Shown piece after piece: positions 25,101-37,236 of a stretch of DNA of 64,000 nt. The notes beneath the pieces are model-generated. The model searched no databases, was not told the DNA's origin, and saw only the letters and a program-made list of their open reading frames with translations. The stretch spans positions 16,901,029 through 16,965,028 of the forward strand of contig JBBMOA010000010.1 of the NCBI GenBank assembly GCA_037954235.1, read 5' to 3'. The translations under genes were made by a program, and so were the position numbers. Numbering within the stretch: the first letter of the stretch is position 1; each line of letters begins with the position of its first letter. The stretch is from Aulostomus chinensis (Eukaryota > Chordata > Actinopteri > Syngnathiformes > Aulostomidae).

Positions 25101-25754
25101 TATTAATCTGACAACATAATGGATCACAATGCACTTTCATATCTAAATCAGCACTGCTGTGAAGGCAACTTTACATTGCAGGGAAATGAGGTCTCATAGT
25201 GAAATGTATTGATATCTCTAGCAGTGCTTGTGTCAGAGCCAGGTTTTAATCGCAATGCTGTTCAGTTGAGATCAAAGTGTGATTGGTGAGCTGATTGCCA
25301 CTGACAGATCTGCCTGTTTGTCTGCACTTTAACTTGATTTAAATAATGTGATCTTCGTTCCTGAAACTTTCCCTCTGAAGTTGTCCATTTCATTTGATAC
25401 AGTTCATTAGACTTGCTAGGATCACACGCCATATGAAAGTGGGAGCAATTGATCAAACTGTGACATGCGCTCAAGGTTAATTACCCTCACCATTTTGTTT
25501 TCCATTTTGTTTTTGGTGCTATTTGTCTGTCTGTTTGCAGAATTCCTCAGAAACTACCAGACAATTTTGAGTAAACCAAGTGTTGGGGTGGAGGTGCCAG
25601 GGGGCAGACACACAAGTTATATTTTGATTTTGTTAGATGGAATGTTGCAATACTATTTCTAATGGTCACAAATTAATTGTTCACACATTATTTCTCTGCT
25701 TCTAAGGTCTCTTTTTTCATACAATACAGCTATTTCAGCAAAAAGAAAGTACTA
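22157..25754. other. Probable intron upstream of the SEZ6-like exon
   Basis: If the exon at 21967-22156 is real, this minus-strand 5' side is intron. No exon for the first half of the CUB domain was recognised. The part at 24790-25040 is repeat-free and relatively GC-balanced. Confidence 0.4.
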
Positions 25755-25964
25755 TGGATACTTTAAATTGACCGTAGGTGTGACTGTGAGAGTGAATGGT
25801 TGTCTGTCTCTATGTGTTGGCCCTGTGATGGACTGGCGACCTGTCCAGGGTGAACCCCACCTCTCCCCCATAGCTGCTGGGATAGGCTGCAGCCCCCCCA
25901 CAAACTTTAACAGGAATAAACAGAAGAAAATGCATGGATGGATGGATGGATGGATGGATGGACA
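25755..25964 (+). mobile_element. 5'-truncated SINE-A with GGAT microsatellite tail
   Basis: Starts at ggatactttaaattgaccgt and runs to a (ggat)n tail of about seven units. The promoter-bearing head is absent. Confidence 0.82.
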
Positions 25965-26471
25965 TTCAAGGCCAAATGATATAGCCAAAATTCTACATGC
26001 TCACTGGAAACTTTAAAGCATGATAAATTACTTATCCTGTTTTTAAGCACTGTCCTGTAGGAGGAACATCCAGTGTCAAGGTCATTGCCATGTACTAATT
26101 TTTCATTGTTAAGGAGCTGTTCGCACCACACAGTGTTTGTAGGCTCTTATTTTTGTTTACAAATCTATGAAAACCATGTCAAGATGCAAGCATGATAGCA
26201 CAATATTAGATAATTGGCAATCAAACAATCAGTTATAGTCATCAATTATACTCAAAGGCTAAATAGTTAATCCAGTGGCTGCCAATGGACTTCTTTGCCC
26301 AAGGTCTGATTAAAGATATTAAATAGCATATTAGCTACAGTAGCCACAGCTGTGCCAATGTGTGGAATTAAGTTGAGTAATACATGGCAAAACAAAAATA
26401 AAATACAGCAATGGAACTGTGTGCAAAAACAAATGAATGAAATGTAAATTTTTCTGATTGTACTTGGTATG

Positions 26472-26846
26472 GCGGCACAGTGCTGCAGTGGTCAGCACTG
26501 TCGCCTCACAGCAAGACGATTCTGGGTTCAAGTCCCGGCTCAGGCACGGGATCTTTCTGTGTGGAGTCTGCATGTTCTCCCTGTGCCTGCATGGCTTCTC
26601 TCTGGGTACTCCGGCTTCCTCCCACAGTCCAAAGCTATACGATTGGGGACTAGGTTGATTGATACTCTAAATTGACCGTAGGTGTGACTGTGAGTGTGAA
26701 TGGTTGTCTGTCTGTATGTGTTGGCCCTGTGATGGACTGGCGACCTGTCTAGGGTGAACCCCCCCTCTTGCACGAAAGCTGCTTGGATAGGCTCCAGCCC
26801 CCTGTGACCCTTAGGGTAAGGGTCAGGAAATGGACGGGTGGATGTT
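26472..26846 (+). mobile_element. Full-length SINE-A with 9-bp target duplication
   Basis: The element starts gcggcacagtgctgcagtgg and ends near acgggtggatgtt. cttggtatg precedes it (26463-26471) and follows it (26847-26855). The B box reads gggttcaagtccc. The tail is altered from the usual GGAT repeat. Confidence 0.88.
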
Positions 26847-27102
26847 CTTGGTATGTGTGGTTTAGAATACGTCTGAATTTTATTTATAAACACCTGACAT
26901 GCTTTTGAGTAAACATGTATGAAATATTCATATGATACTTTTATTAAATACCAACCTTGAGGTTAATTTTGATGCTGTGACCTAATTGTGAGGTCCAGCT
27001 AAAATCTTACAGCTGTATTTATCTGCAGGCATCTACTTTAAAAAATTATGGGAGAATAAAACCATGAATTTCTGTGTTCAAACTTCTGCTTGTAGATGCC
27101 TG

Positions 27103-27128
27103 ACTCTAAGGTTTGAAAACCTTAGAGT
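27103..27128. other. 12-bp inverted repeat with 2-nt loop
   Basis: actctaaggttt, ga, aaaccttagagt: a near-complete palindrome in AT-rich unique sequence. Confidence 0.85.
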
Positions 27129-27819
27129 ATTACCTTTCAGATGAGACCGAGATCATGGATGTACTCCCAATGATCATTTGTTTTGGGAGAAACTTTGAAA
27201 CGTATTTTCAGCAAATTTGATGAATTTGGTTAGAGTCCAGAAAGCAACTGAGACGACAACTTTGCTGATTCAAACATTTGTAAATACTGTATCAACATAT
27301 GGATTTGCCTTCTTGATAAAAAAAAAAGTAAAAAGAAAAAAAATCATTGTTTTCATGCTGTATTTGTTGTATCTGTGCTAAGAACTGGAGGCTATGAGTT
27401 TATTTTAAATTTTTATACACTTCTTTTAAAAACATAAAATGCTGTTGAAATTGTTTCATGGTGTCAAACATGTTTTGTGACCGCTTTTCAAAAGTTTTGG
27501 AATATATAGCTGCCAGTATATCACCACCTCTTTTGACATATATTTATTTTATCCCGTCCGATCTTCACAAAACCCTCTTCTTTTGTTCAGTAAAGAATAG
27601 GGAACATTGAGCAGTGGTAGTGATGAGAGAAAAGCCTCTCTGACATCCATTTAGTTTATAAAGGCAACAAATGACACATGAATAATTCAACTGACACTCC
27701 CTCATTAATACAATCTGACAACTTTGGGGGACAGTATGGAGGATGAGAGCAAAACAGGGACAGATGGAACCCTGGGATATGGTGTTGACTAATGGATCAA
27801 AGTCTGTGTGTGTGCCTGA

Positions 27820-28032
27820 GTGTGTCATAAGGCGTGTGAAAACAAATCTAACAATACAAAGAATAAGCTGGAGAGGGATGAGGGAGAATTCAGTGTACTG
27901 CTAAATCTTATTGGATATTGTGGACTGTATAGATTCACTTGTTCTCACTGGAGACTCTTTGTTGGTCTTCTTTTATGTGGTACAGATAAAAATCCAGGTC
28001 CAGCAGAGACTAAGTGGACACTTCAGCTCTAG
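27820..28032 (+). pseudogene. Short ORF with 2A-like NPGP motif, probable LINE N-terminal relic
   Basis: A 70-codon frame ends with LFVGLLLCGTDKNPGPAETK. The hydrophobic-GLLLCG-x-x-x-NPGP arrangement is the form of the 2A-like or NPGP motif found at the N-terminus of several non-LTR retrotransposon ORFs, in which a canonical 2A reads D(V/I)ExNPGP and causes ribosome skipping before the final proline. Here NPGP is at 27991-28002, but the D-V-E positions read G-T-D, so skipping activity is doubtful. No endonuclease or RT was seen directly downstream; a TG microsatellite starts at 28196. The rest of the frame is not recognisable. Confidence 0.4.
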
Positions 28033-28194
28033 TTACTATCCTCCTTAAAAACATCACATGTCCGCTGTAATTACATCTTTAGAAAGTTCTGAACTTGCCT
28101 CTTCAACGCATCAAGCTGTGTTTTATATATTTAATTAATACCACTGTCCCAATCCTTAAATGGAAGGACTGATGATTCCATTTATGTGTGTACA

Positions 28195-28195
<1 letters not shown>

Positions 28196-28276
<81 letters not shown>

Positions 28277-28282
28277 TGTGTG
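28196..28282. repeat. (TG)n microsatellite
   Basis: The longest TG array in the window (over 80 bp), almost pure. It lies about 165 bp after the ORF with the NPGP motif. Confidence 0.97.
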
Positions 28283-28678
28283 CATGTTTGTGCGAATTAA
28301 CGGCAGTAATTAAGAGGGAGGTGAGTAAATGATGGAGTCGAGGGAACATCTGTTCCAGCAGGAGAAGTGGGGCACAGCACAGTAGAGAGAAAAGAAGGAT
28401 AGGAAGTGTCCCATGAGCCTGCCAGTGAAGGCCACAGATGATGAAGAATCCAAACTGTCTTTGGGAAGACAGAGCCATAGCCAAGAGTTTCACTTTCGCT
28501 GGAAGGAAGCTCTAATTCCGACTTTCAACTAAATGAATAAAGATCCTTGTCCCATGACGCTTCTGGTTTCAGGAACCAACAGCTTCTGAACAATGTTAAT
28601 GGTACATGTGTGTGTAAAAATCTTTTTTTACTGCAATCGAGCTTTGCTATCAAGTCAATATGCCACACTTTTCTTAAC

Positions 28679-28731
28679 ACACACACACACGCACACGCAC
28701 ACACACACAAAAACACCCCCATACACACACT
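28679..28731. repeat. Interrupted (CA)n microsatellite
   Basis: acacacacacgcacacgcac followed by acacacaaaaacaccccc; more degraded than the other arrays. Confidence 0.85.
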
Positions 28732-30489
28732 TTAGGTACACTTGTGATCAATATTACTGACCTCTTCCTTTTGAGAAAAAAATGTTTGGCAGCTTGGGAG
28801 TTTGTTTTGACTTTTAATCTTTTGCAGTGTCATTGAACCATAAATGCGGGGTGTTCTGGAGATGCCCCCCAGCCCCTCACTTTTTGGTTGATCTGTAAAA
28901 TTATGGAATTGACTCAAAAACTGTGACACAGTCTGTAACTTTTCTGTTTCTGTTACTCTGTTACTTTTGTGATCCTTTGCAACCCCTCATGTGTTTTTTT
29001 TAGCCACATAATATCAAGTGTTGTTTTTAAGAAACCTTAAAGCTTTGAAAGTGTCATTTACTGATGTGTTTTTATGGCATAAAACAAAACAGTAAAACAT
29101 ATACAGGTAGTGTTAAGCACAGATCCTACTTCAGGCATTCAACCAAAGCCCACTGACTTGGAGATTAATGTATTTAGGTAATTTGAAATCACACCTACTT
29201 TGAAAATACAGTATTTTTTTTTTTACAGTGAAATGCCTCTCATGATACAAACATTGATGGCCAATCAAAATCCATCCAAATATATATGGAATGAAGTTCA
29301 ATACGACAAATGAGTCTGGGTTGATTTAATTGAGGTTCAACACCTCTGTTACAGAAATCACAGAGGTGGTATTTTATTTTATTTATATTTTAATGGTAAT
29401 TTTTTTTTAAATACTTGCATCAGATCTAAGGGGCTTGAGGGATCAATGCATTTGTCATGCATTTGAAAAGTGCTTTTTTTTCTCAATCTTTTCATGATCC
29501 AAGGACTTTTGTAAGTTCTAGTACAAGATAGAAACACAAATTACAGTGAAGCAGAAGTTTTTTTTACTATTAATGTTTACATCACCAAAAACGAATTCTA
29601 AAACCCCAAAGGAACACAGATAGACTGCAAAATTACTGAGTAGAACACATTTTTTGGACTAAGCTAAATCTGGCATTTCCCTTATATAATCAACTATATA
29701 ATCAATATGTCAACAGCTCACCCCATCTCAAATATACTATAAATGGAACGACCACATCTTTAAGATAAAATAACCCTGTTTATAAATGGGACTGCTTGGA
29801 GAGCACAGCTTTCTATGGGGTGATTGGAAATAGGGTATTTATTTAATAGGATATAGTCATAAATGGACCATCTCACGTTAGCCTTCTGAAAAAAAAGAAA
29901 AAAAAAGATCCTCTATTAACTAGCAAGATGCTGGTATTAGTGGACTACAAAGTATGTTATTAATAATGGATAAACTCTACTGTTGCATATGAGGGGCACT
30001 AGAATTCTTTCATCATTTGATCTAGAGTGATTGATGCAATAGATTGCACCCATGTTTCTCTTCTCTCCACTTCAGAAACACTGACTCAGTGAAAACGTCT
30101 CTGCTGCAGTTGGCCTAAATGACCAGCGATAGATAAGGCCATTAATGTTGTCAGGTCGTTGTTATCTGCAGTTAGTGTTCACTAATCCCTATTGACCACT
30201 TCCGCTTTTACCACGGGGCTTCATTTTTCTCATTACGGGGCATCATGAAAGATGCCGCAATATGCTTGTGTAACTGCAAGATCCTCGAAACGGTAAGACC
30301 GATACTATATTCACACCAGTCAAGATCACAGGTTCAAGCTCAACCATTGACAATGAGACATGTTACATCCTTACACAATCTGACTCTGACACTAATTGGC
30401 TGTCTGGTCATATTAAGAAGATACCATCTACTAAGCCTTGAGCGCTTTATTCATTTTTGTTTTCTCAGGTCAGTTTTCAAATGTCCAAA

Positions 30490-30700
30490 CAATCAAGCCC
30501 CAGAGGCTAAATTCAGATAAAATGAATGGCAATTGTAAAATACCACATCGTAGAACCAAATTTGAAATATCACCTGTCTCTAAAAAGGCTGCCACCTTGA
30601 CATTGCCGAATGAAATCAAATTAATCTCAGATATAAAATGTTTTACAGCAAAGGTTAATCACTGTCTAAAAGGCAAATTAGAGCTGTATCAATTTAGAAC
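30490..30700 (+). pseudogene. Possible LINE ORF2 C-terminal fragment
   Basis: The frame open from 30438 to 30815 encodes RRTKFEISPVSKKAATLTLP followed by NEIKLISDIKCFTAKVNHCL. This looks like a degraded form of the C-terminal pattern of CR1/L2-like ORF2 proteins (RTN-x-FS, GP-x-IWNSLP, then SFK-x-KL). The defining WNSLP is altered to LTLP. The remaining residues (hydrophobic, aromatic-rich) are uninformative. No upstream RT was found. Confidence 0.4.
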
Positions 30701-31148
30701 TAATTGGATGATAAACTCTAATGGTGTTTGGTATGCAATACGTGTATTTGTGTGGTTATATATGTATTCTGGTTTGTGTAGTTTATTATATTTTCATATT
30801 TGTAGTGTATCATGATTTATTTTCTTTTTTCCATCTAGTATTATCACACAGAAATGTATGAAATGACCCTGACCTTTTAACAACACATTATGTGGTGGTG
30901 TCATGACAAGTTACAATTACCCGACAGACAAAAAAGTCAATGAAGATCCTTTCATGATGCACATATGTCTCAAGTTTAATGTTATATCCTGTTGTTATGC
31001 TGTATGTGAAGTCAGTAATAGCAGCTTCTCAAATGAAATGCATAGTTTAATGATGTGTCAGTAAGGTTTAAATCCGGTTTAATTTGTCATAAATGTCTCT
31101 TGTCTGATATATGAAACCATTTTGGCATGGTTTACAGCTGAGAAAAGT

Positions 31149-31149
31149 T

Positions 31150-31224
<75 letters not shown>
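31149..31224. repeat. (GATA)n microsatellite
   Basis: About 19 nearly perfect tetranucleotide units. It directly abuts a retroposon 3' end at 31225. Confidence 0.97.
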
Positions 31225-31285
31225 TTTAGACTTTTTAAGACTTTATTGATCCCACAACGGGGAAATTTGTGTGTTCTTGTAATGG
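31225..31285 (-). repeat. Retroposon 3' end next to (GATA)n
   Basis: actttattgatcccacaacg followed by gggaaatttgtgtgttct matches the core of 5698-5845. The GATA microsatellite sits where the element's tail would be. Confidence 0.5.
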
Positions 31286-32349
31286 GACTGGAATGACTTT
31301 CCACCAGTCTCTCCCAGCAAAAATGATCCTCTTGAAAACAACTACCCAACCATCTCTCTTACCAATAATTTCTTCAGTACAGACCACTTCCCATCAGTTG
31401 ATGGAAGGACATTTATGGGCCAAGTCAAAGGATCCCAACTGAGTTACACTGGCAGTATTACCACGGTTCTACATTTTGAATTTTCATTCATTACACGCCA
31501 CAACTATTGGCATTAGGAGATGGTCGTCATCTCAAATACTGTGAAATCTCCCTGTTCTTGAGAGAGTTTGCCACAGATGTAAATTCAACTGTTAAATGAT
31601 TTGTGTTCATCAATGCTATTTCTTTTCTGACAGTTTCTATTTTATGTACAAATCCCATAAATTTCAGTGTTAACAGCACTCAACATCCTCTATGCCAAAT
31701 ACTTTCAGCTTTGTTACCCATCACACTCACAACTTTGGCTGCATTCAGAAGGATCGTGATAATGTTGCGATTAAGTTGTTATACATGAGTTTCTAGTAGA
31801 ATATTCATATTCCTGTTAAGATGCGATAGAGCGTAAAGTCTGTCTAATGACTGGAGACCTGCCCACTTTACATTCTTACACTTTATTCTGCTGGAAATTT
31901 ACCATCTCTGTAATGTTGGTACATTTTGGGTGTTTTTCTTACTCATAATGTAGAACACTGAGTTTGGAACACTCACGGGAAGCTGGATTAGGTGTTGTGA
32001 GGTAGTTTGACTGCCATTACATATTGCAAAAATACTGCAAAAAAATCAGATAGGATTTCAATGTGTGATTAAAATCTATATACTTTATGTCTCCAATGGT
32101 ATTCAAGAATCGGACTATTGTCACAATACTCCATGTCTTAATCTGACTATTGCTTACTCAAACCATGAATTTATTTGAGTTAAAGTTGTTAGAAGATCCT
32201 GTTCACATCTGCAACGTTTTCTGGAGACTACCAAAATATGCAAACATTGCCTCTGAGTATGAAACTTCTCTCTGAAAAATTGAATAAAAAAAAGGTTTAT
32301 GATATCTATGGGATGATGAAAGGCTTTGATATTAATAATGTCAAGGAGA

Positions 32350-33110
32350 AATTCTACAATTCTACAATTTCATTTCTACAATTTCATTTAGCAGACGCTT
32401 TTGTCAAAAGCGACGTACAACACAAGCAAGAATTCAGACTTAAGGAAAAACCCATAGGAAGCGCAAAAGTGCTTCAGTTGTGATTTGGTCACAGGTACTG
32501 TCATCTAGTGGCAGAAGAAGTGTCGCCCCCCTCCCCCCTTTTTTTTTTGGACAAATATACAACACCACACAACACAGTTAGTGCTACATAATCACTAAGT
32601 GCTGGGTCTTGGACCCTCTGACTTATTCTACCCCACAGGACAAAGAGGAGAAGAGTCAGGTTAAGTGCCTAGGTGTTCTCTGAACAATTGAGTCTTTAAT
32701 TGTCTCTTAAAAGTAGAAAGGGACTCAGCAGAACGCACAGAGTTGGGTAGTTCGTTCCACCATTTGGGAACAACAGAAGAGAAGAGTCTGGCTAGAGATT
32801 TGGAGCAGCGCTGGGCTGGAAGCACCAGGCATCTTTCGCATGCAGAGCGTAGTGGGCGAGAAGGAGAGTAGACCTGGATCTGGGATTCCAGGTAGGCTGG
32901 AGACGTTCTTGTGATTGTTTTGTAAGCCAAGAGAAGTGCCTTGAATTTGATTCTGGCTGCCACTGGAAGCCAGTGAAGAGAAACCAGCAGCGGGGTGACA
33001 TGTGCCCTTTTGGGCTGGTTGAAGACCAGGCATGCTGCTGCATTCTGGATCATCTGCAGAGGCTTGAATGAGCATGCAGGGAGGCCTGCCAGAAGAGAGT
33101 TGCAGTAATC
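32350..33110 (-). pseudogene. L2/Rex1-like LINE 3' end with short tandem tail
   Basis: The minus-strand ORF 33053-32661 encodes 130 residues with the C-terminal signature of teleost L2/Rex1-type ORF2 proteins: IQNAAACLVFNQPKRAHVTP, SLHWLPVAARIKFKALLLAYK, then KWWNELPNSVRSAESLSTFK and KTQLFREHLGT before the stop. The 3' UTR continues to about 32388 with the common fish LINE end motif (on the plus strand catttagcagacgctttt), followed by a short repeat tail (attctacaatttc units, 32350-32388). The copy is 5'-truncated near 33110, where a roughly 20-bp unit is tandemly duplicated (33098-33117 and 33118-33137). The open C-terminal frame suggests a younger insertion than the other LINE pieces here, although most of the protein is missing. 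Confidence 0.82.
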
Positions 33111-33595
33111 AATGCAGAGTTGCAGTAGTCAATGCGAAATACGTCACTGATCAAGAATCTAGTTATTCAAGGTTTCACTGTGAAGGATCATCAAAATCAC
33201 ATGGAGCATGGAGGTCTTGGGATACATCATCATAGACAGATCCTGTCATCAGTTATACTAGAAGCATAAAAGTACTAGAAGATATTTAAGTAACTTAGCA
33301 ACAGTAAAAGCTAATGAAAAGCACTCTCTAAATTACTTTCAGATATAAAAAAAAAAAAAGCATTCTCACTGAGCAAACCTAGTTTTTCCTGACCCCAGTG
33401 ATGGTTAAACTGAAGATCCCAATGGACGGGTGAGAGCCCCAACATGATCTACATCCTGTCTACAATCACTGTATACTGTGATTAAAGCTGATAAAAGGCC
33501 TTAGTTATGTTTGTTCTTTGCATTGATATGAAAGGTTTTATTGAAGAACAGTTTTTTTGCTCAAAATCCAATTAACTTCCTGGCTCCAAACCAAA

Positions 33596-33813
33596 TCCAT
33601 CCATCAATACAATTTCTATACTTCTTATCTGTTAAGGGTCAAGGGGATACACCCTGGACGGATCGCCAGTCCATTGCAGGGCCATCAGGAGCAATCAGGG
33701 GCTCAGTATCTTGCTCAAGGATACCTCGACATGGTCACCAGGGGAAGTGGGGATCAAACCAGCGACCCTTTGGTTGCAAGAGGGCCACGCTACCTCCAAG
33801 CCATGCAGCATCC
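33596..33813 (-). mobile_element. Chimeric SINE: SINE-B head joined to SINE-A tail, with 10-bp target duplication
   Basis: The left 88 bases are a SINE-A tail in minus orientation (tccatccatcaatac, ctgttaagggtc, gtccattgcagggcca). At about 33683 the sequence switches to SINE-B (tcaggagcaat, tcagtatcttgctcaaggat, gatcaaaccagcgacccttt) through to its tRNA-like head. ccaaaccaaa flanks the whole unit (33586-33595 and 33814-33823), so the chimera was inserted in one event. Confidence 0.75.
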
Positions 33814-33823
33814 CCAAACCAAA

Positions 33824-36800
33824 ACAAAAAAGAGATGATCAGCGCTTCCAGAAAAATGGGACGTTTTTTTTTATGATTGCTGCTGCCAAAAATCCTTGAT
33901 CATGCGTCCTCCAACACTCTCACTTGGCTACGACCTTAAAGTAAAGAGTCATTTCTAATGACTTCCTATGACGAGCAAGCATACTGCATCACAGAAAGTG
34001 CTGGGAATAATTAACTTCTCATCTTGTTTTATTTCAGACCTACATAAATACATAAATCAAACTTACAAAAAGTTGATATGTCAAACAAGTTCCAAGCTTA
34101 TTCGGACTTCATTGTGTCTTCTACGCGGGATTAGCAGCTTTCAATTTGATGTCACTTCACAACATTCCCAAGGCAACAGGAGGAAAATGGCTGCCCTTGA
34201 GTGAAGTAAATGCAACATTTTTCAACTTTCTGTGAAGATATGTGTGACTTTTTTGCAATGAAAATGCGTAATCAACATAACATAATTGTGTTTGTCTGGA
34301 GGGACTGCATAATGTCAACACACCATCAATCCAAAGAGAAAAATTATCTTCTCTGACATGATTGGAAGATTTTGTGGAATGGGTCCCTGCAGTTGAATCA
34401 ATAGTGTTGCACCTAATAGTAGTGGAATGAAAGACACCATCGGCTGATTCTTTCTGTGCCTTTATTCAGTGTACTTTCAGAGCCCTGTCCTTGGGTTTCC
34501 CTGTCTCTCTGCAACACATGCCACTATCACACAAGAGCCTTGGCTACAAACACAAAAGAGGAGGGCTCCAGATTATTCTGGTGGTGTGAAAGGAACTTGA
34601 ACATTGTGGCAAAGCAATCAGATGAGAAGGGTTCTTTCTTTCTTGTCTTATTCTCTTTCCCCTCAGGACAGCCAGGTAATCATTATTTCATGGACATTAT
34701 GAATGCAAATAGGCAGAAGATCTTGTGAAAAGACAAACTCTCTACTGAAGGTCATGACTGGAGAACATGTGCAGTCAGACTTCGAATAGACCACAGCCCA
34801 TATGCTGGAACTGAGCAACTCAGATATGTCTTGTAATATTTGTAAAGGTGTGCATATTTGCTTATGCTGCTCCATAGAAAAAGTGAAGAGAGACAAGGGA
34901 GGCTAGTGAATACTCCAACACTCCCCTCAGAATGGATTGGCCATTTATTTGACTGAGGTGGACTGATGTCGGAGAGAAAATTGTATTTGAATTGAGAGAC
35001 TACTGCTGACCACTGAAACAAAAGCCCACTATGTCATGACTGGATCAATGCATGTATGGATGGAAATATCAGAAAAAAATGAGTGACCCCTCCTTTGGTT
35101 ATACAGTCCCACTTTATTTCTCCAAAGTTCACTATTAATAGGCTTGGATTTGTGAGAATGGAGTCCATGCCCTTTGGCAACCTTACTTTGAACCGTCCCA
35201 GCTTTGTCACCAAAAGTAATCACTCCAAACTCCCAACTGAGGTTCTCCAAAAAGTATTTTGTTTTCTAAGGAACCATGACTCTCTCAACTCATACATTAA
35301 TTTCAGTCTACATCAATGTATGAAGGATTCAACTACTTTTAGGATAAAGGATAAAACTTATTTGTCACTTTACTACAAACTTAGTCACTCAGTGCTCCAG
35401 AATCCAGTACAGATTTGAATGTTAAATAAAAAAAATTTAATAATTTATTGTTTTTGAAAATGATTTTATATTTTAAAATTTTCTTTTTCACATAGTAAAA
35501 TACTTGCAATGGATTCCCTGCAGTTATGCCAGCTAACATGCCCTTCAACAAAATTCTGCTTGGCTTCTACTGTAGGGCAAAGAGCTGTCTTTTCCCCTTG
35601 CTCCTCACTCGCACAGTGGTGCCTCCAGAAGCTTTCATGAAGGCGGCCTGATGGAATCACTGAATATCTTGGGGTGACACACTGAAACTAAAAGCCAAAG
35701 CAAAATTTTAGGAAGGAAGGTTATGAGTCACTGGCAAGTTCATGCTCACAGTTCATGGCGAATAAACACAGCACCTAGTCAGGGGGTAGGACTGAACTAC
35801 GTCATGGAAATAGAGGGACTAGTCAATGGAGGCTCTCTGCATGTTTGTGCCGATGAAACCATTAGTGTTATGAGTTAATTGTCAATTGACACTCTTTTTA
35901 TGATGATAACCTAATGAATTATTCCTGAAAAAAATCGTAACGCTTGAATATCTTTTTTGGGTCCTCGTCAGTTTTTGTCCTTTAGTTTCAGCTGCTTTAT
36001 TTATTATATTCCTCACTCTTAGCAACTTTTAAAGAACCATGGTGCAAGATATTATTCTGTGCTTGCATTACTGTTAATATTAATTGTATGTGCAGTAGCA
36101 TCTCAGCATATATTTTTGTATTCAGTCCTCCTGAGATTATCATTCCATCACCACATTGCTCGATTCAGCATCATACTGATGCAGATGCAGAGTTTCTGCA
36201 TGCTATTTCCTGGAGAAAAAAAAAATACATATTTTATTTCCCTCCCTGCAATTTATTCTCTTCAGCACAATTTTCAATGAAAAACAGCCTGAGAATGTAG
36301 ATTGCATTCAGTTTTTGTTTACACATTCAGTACACTGCAGTGTGCCTAAATGTTTTTCATTTATACCGTCACCTTACTTGTTCATCATTCCTGTTTCAAT
36401 ATTTTCTCCAGCCTGTGTGGTGATTTGTTTCTTCACCCCTCATTCAGGCATATTGCATAAAACCAATTTTCTGACAGCCATGTAGGTATTGTGGTGATAA
36501 TGAAACAGCAATAGGTGAGCTGAATGTAAAAAATAAATAAAAACAGATAAATGTGGACCCACAAAGTGAGTGGATGTTCTGTAGCTTAGGGAAATGGGGA
36601 TTTTATCCTGATGGTGGGCAGCTATGTTGAAACATATGCAGCTCTATACATAAATCAATGTATATAAACACAATTCCTGCCCAATTTGTCCTTAAGTTCT
36701 CATAGTTGTGATTGTCACTTTACAGCTGGAACTCCAAGCTCTCTGAGCTGCCTCAGTGCTTGCTTCTATTTAAGAGGTTTTCATATTCATACAGTTTTCA

Positions 36801-37133
36801 AACTACTCTCTGCATTAATCTGCCTTTCTTTCTTTTCACTAAAACAGGGGGCATAATGTCTCATTGATGCCCATTAATACAGTAATTCACGTAAAATAAC
36901 GCAGAAATCTTTCCAGTCTCTAAGCAAATGTTACTCAATACTTACTGCTTGAGCAATTATTTGTACAAACTGAAAGACAAAAGTAAGACAATCAAAATAT
37001 TCTGCTTTTTCGACTGTGAGCTGCAATGAGTTTGACTGGTCCCCTGAGAGTTTGATGCTACTCTGTTTTTGGTTCACATTCACAATTACATTCAAATTCA
37101 ATTACATTGCTTTTCTCCACCTTCACTCTGCTC
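33824..37133. other. Unique sequence, no feature recognised
   Basis: Contains a 111-codon frame at 35083-35418 without any recognised domain or plausible splice boundaries, and no SINE copies over 3.3 kb. Confidence 0.4.
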
Positions 37134-37181
37134 TTCTAACCCCATGTAGACCCTAAAAGGAGGGTCTACATGGGGTTAGAA
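37134..37181. other. Perfect 21-bp inverted repeat with 6-nt loop
   Basis: ttctaaccccatgtagaccc plus t pairs perfectly with its reverse complement after the loop aaaagg. It is not part of any recognised repeat; a SINE-B begins 56 bp downstream. Confidence 0.9.
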
Positions 37182-37236
37182 AATAAATAAGACATACTGT
37201 TTTCAAATGGTTAGTGTTAAGTGGTTAAAAAAAAAA

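Noticed and set aside
26458..26893. Several ORFs of 66-117 codons on both strands
   Set aside because: They are translations of a SINE-A copy. The same peptides recur at other SINE-A sites (for example 49404-49826, 50501-51020, 54292-54709, 60310-60705 and 61490-61870).
28103..28493. Overlapping minus-strand ORFs encoding His-Thr repeats
   Set aside because: Direct translation of the TG/CA microsatellite. The same applies to frames at 17323-17708, 44392-44679, 48199-48390 and 58726-59143.
30245..30295. Short exon-like frame ending at a gtaaga donor
   Set aside because: Only 16 codons, no family match and no acceptor; could be chance next to a LINE scrap.
31149..31224. CRISPR-like regular repeat
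   Set aside because: It is a simple GATA tandem array without spacers; no CRISPR array exists in the window.
35083..35418. 111-codon ORF on the plus strand
   Set aside because: No recognisable motif, no splice-site context and no neighbouring exon; length is compatible with chance in 64 kb.
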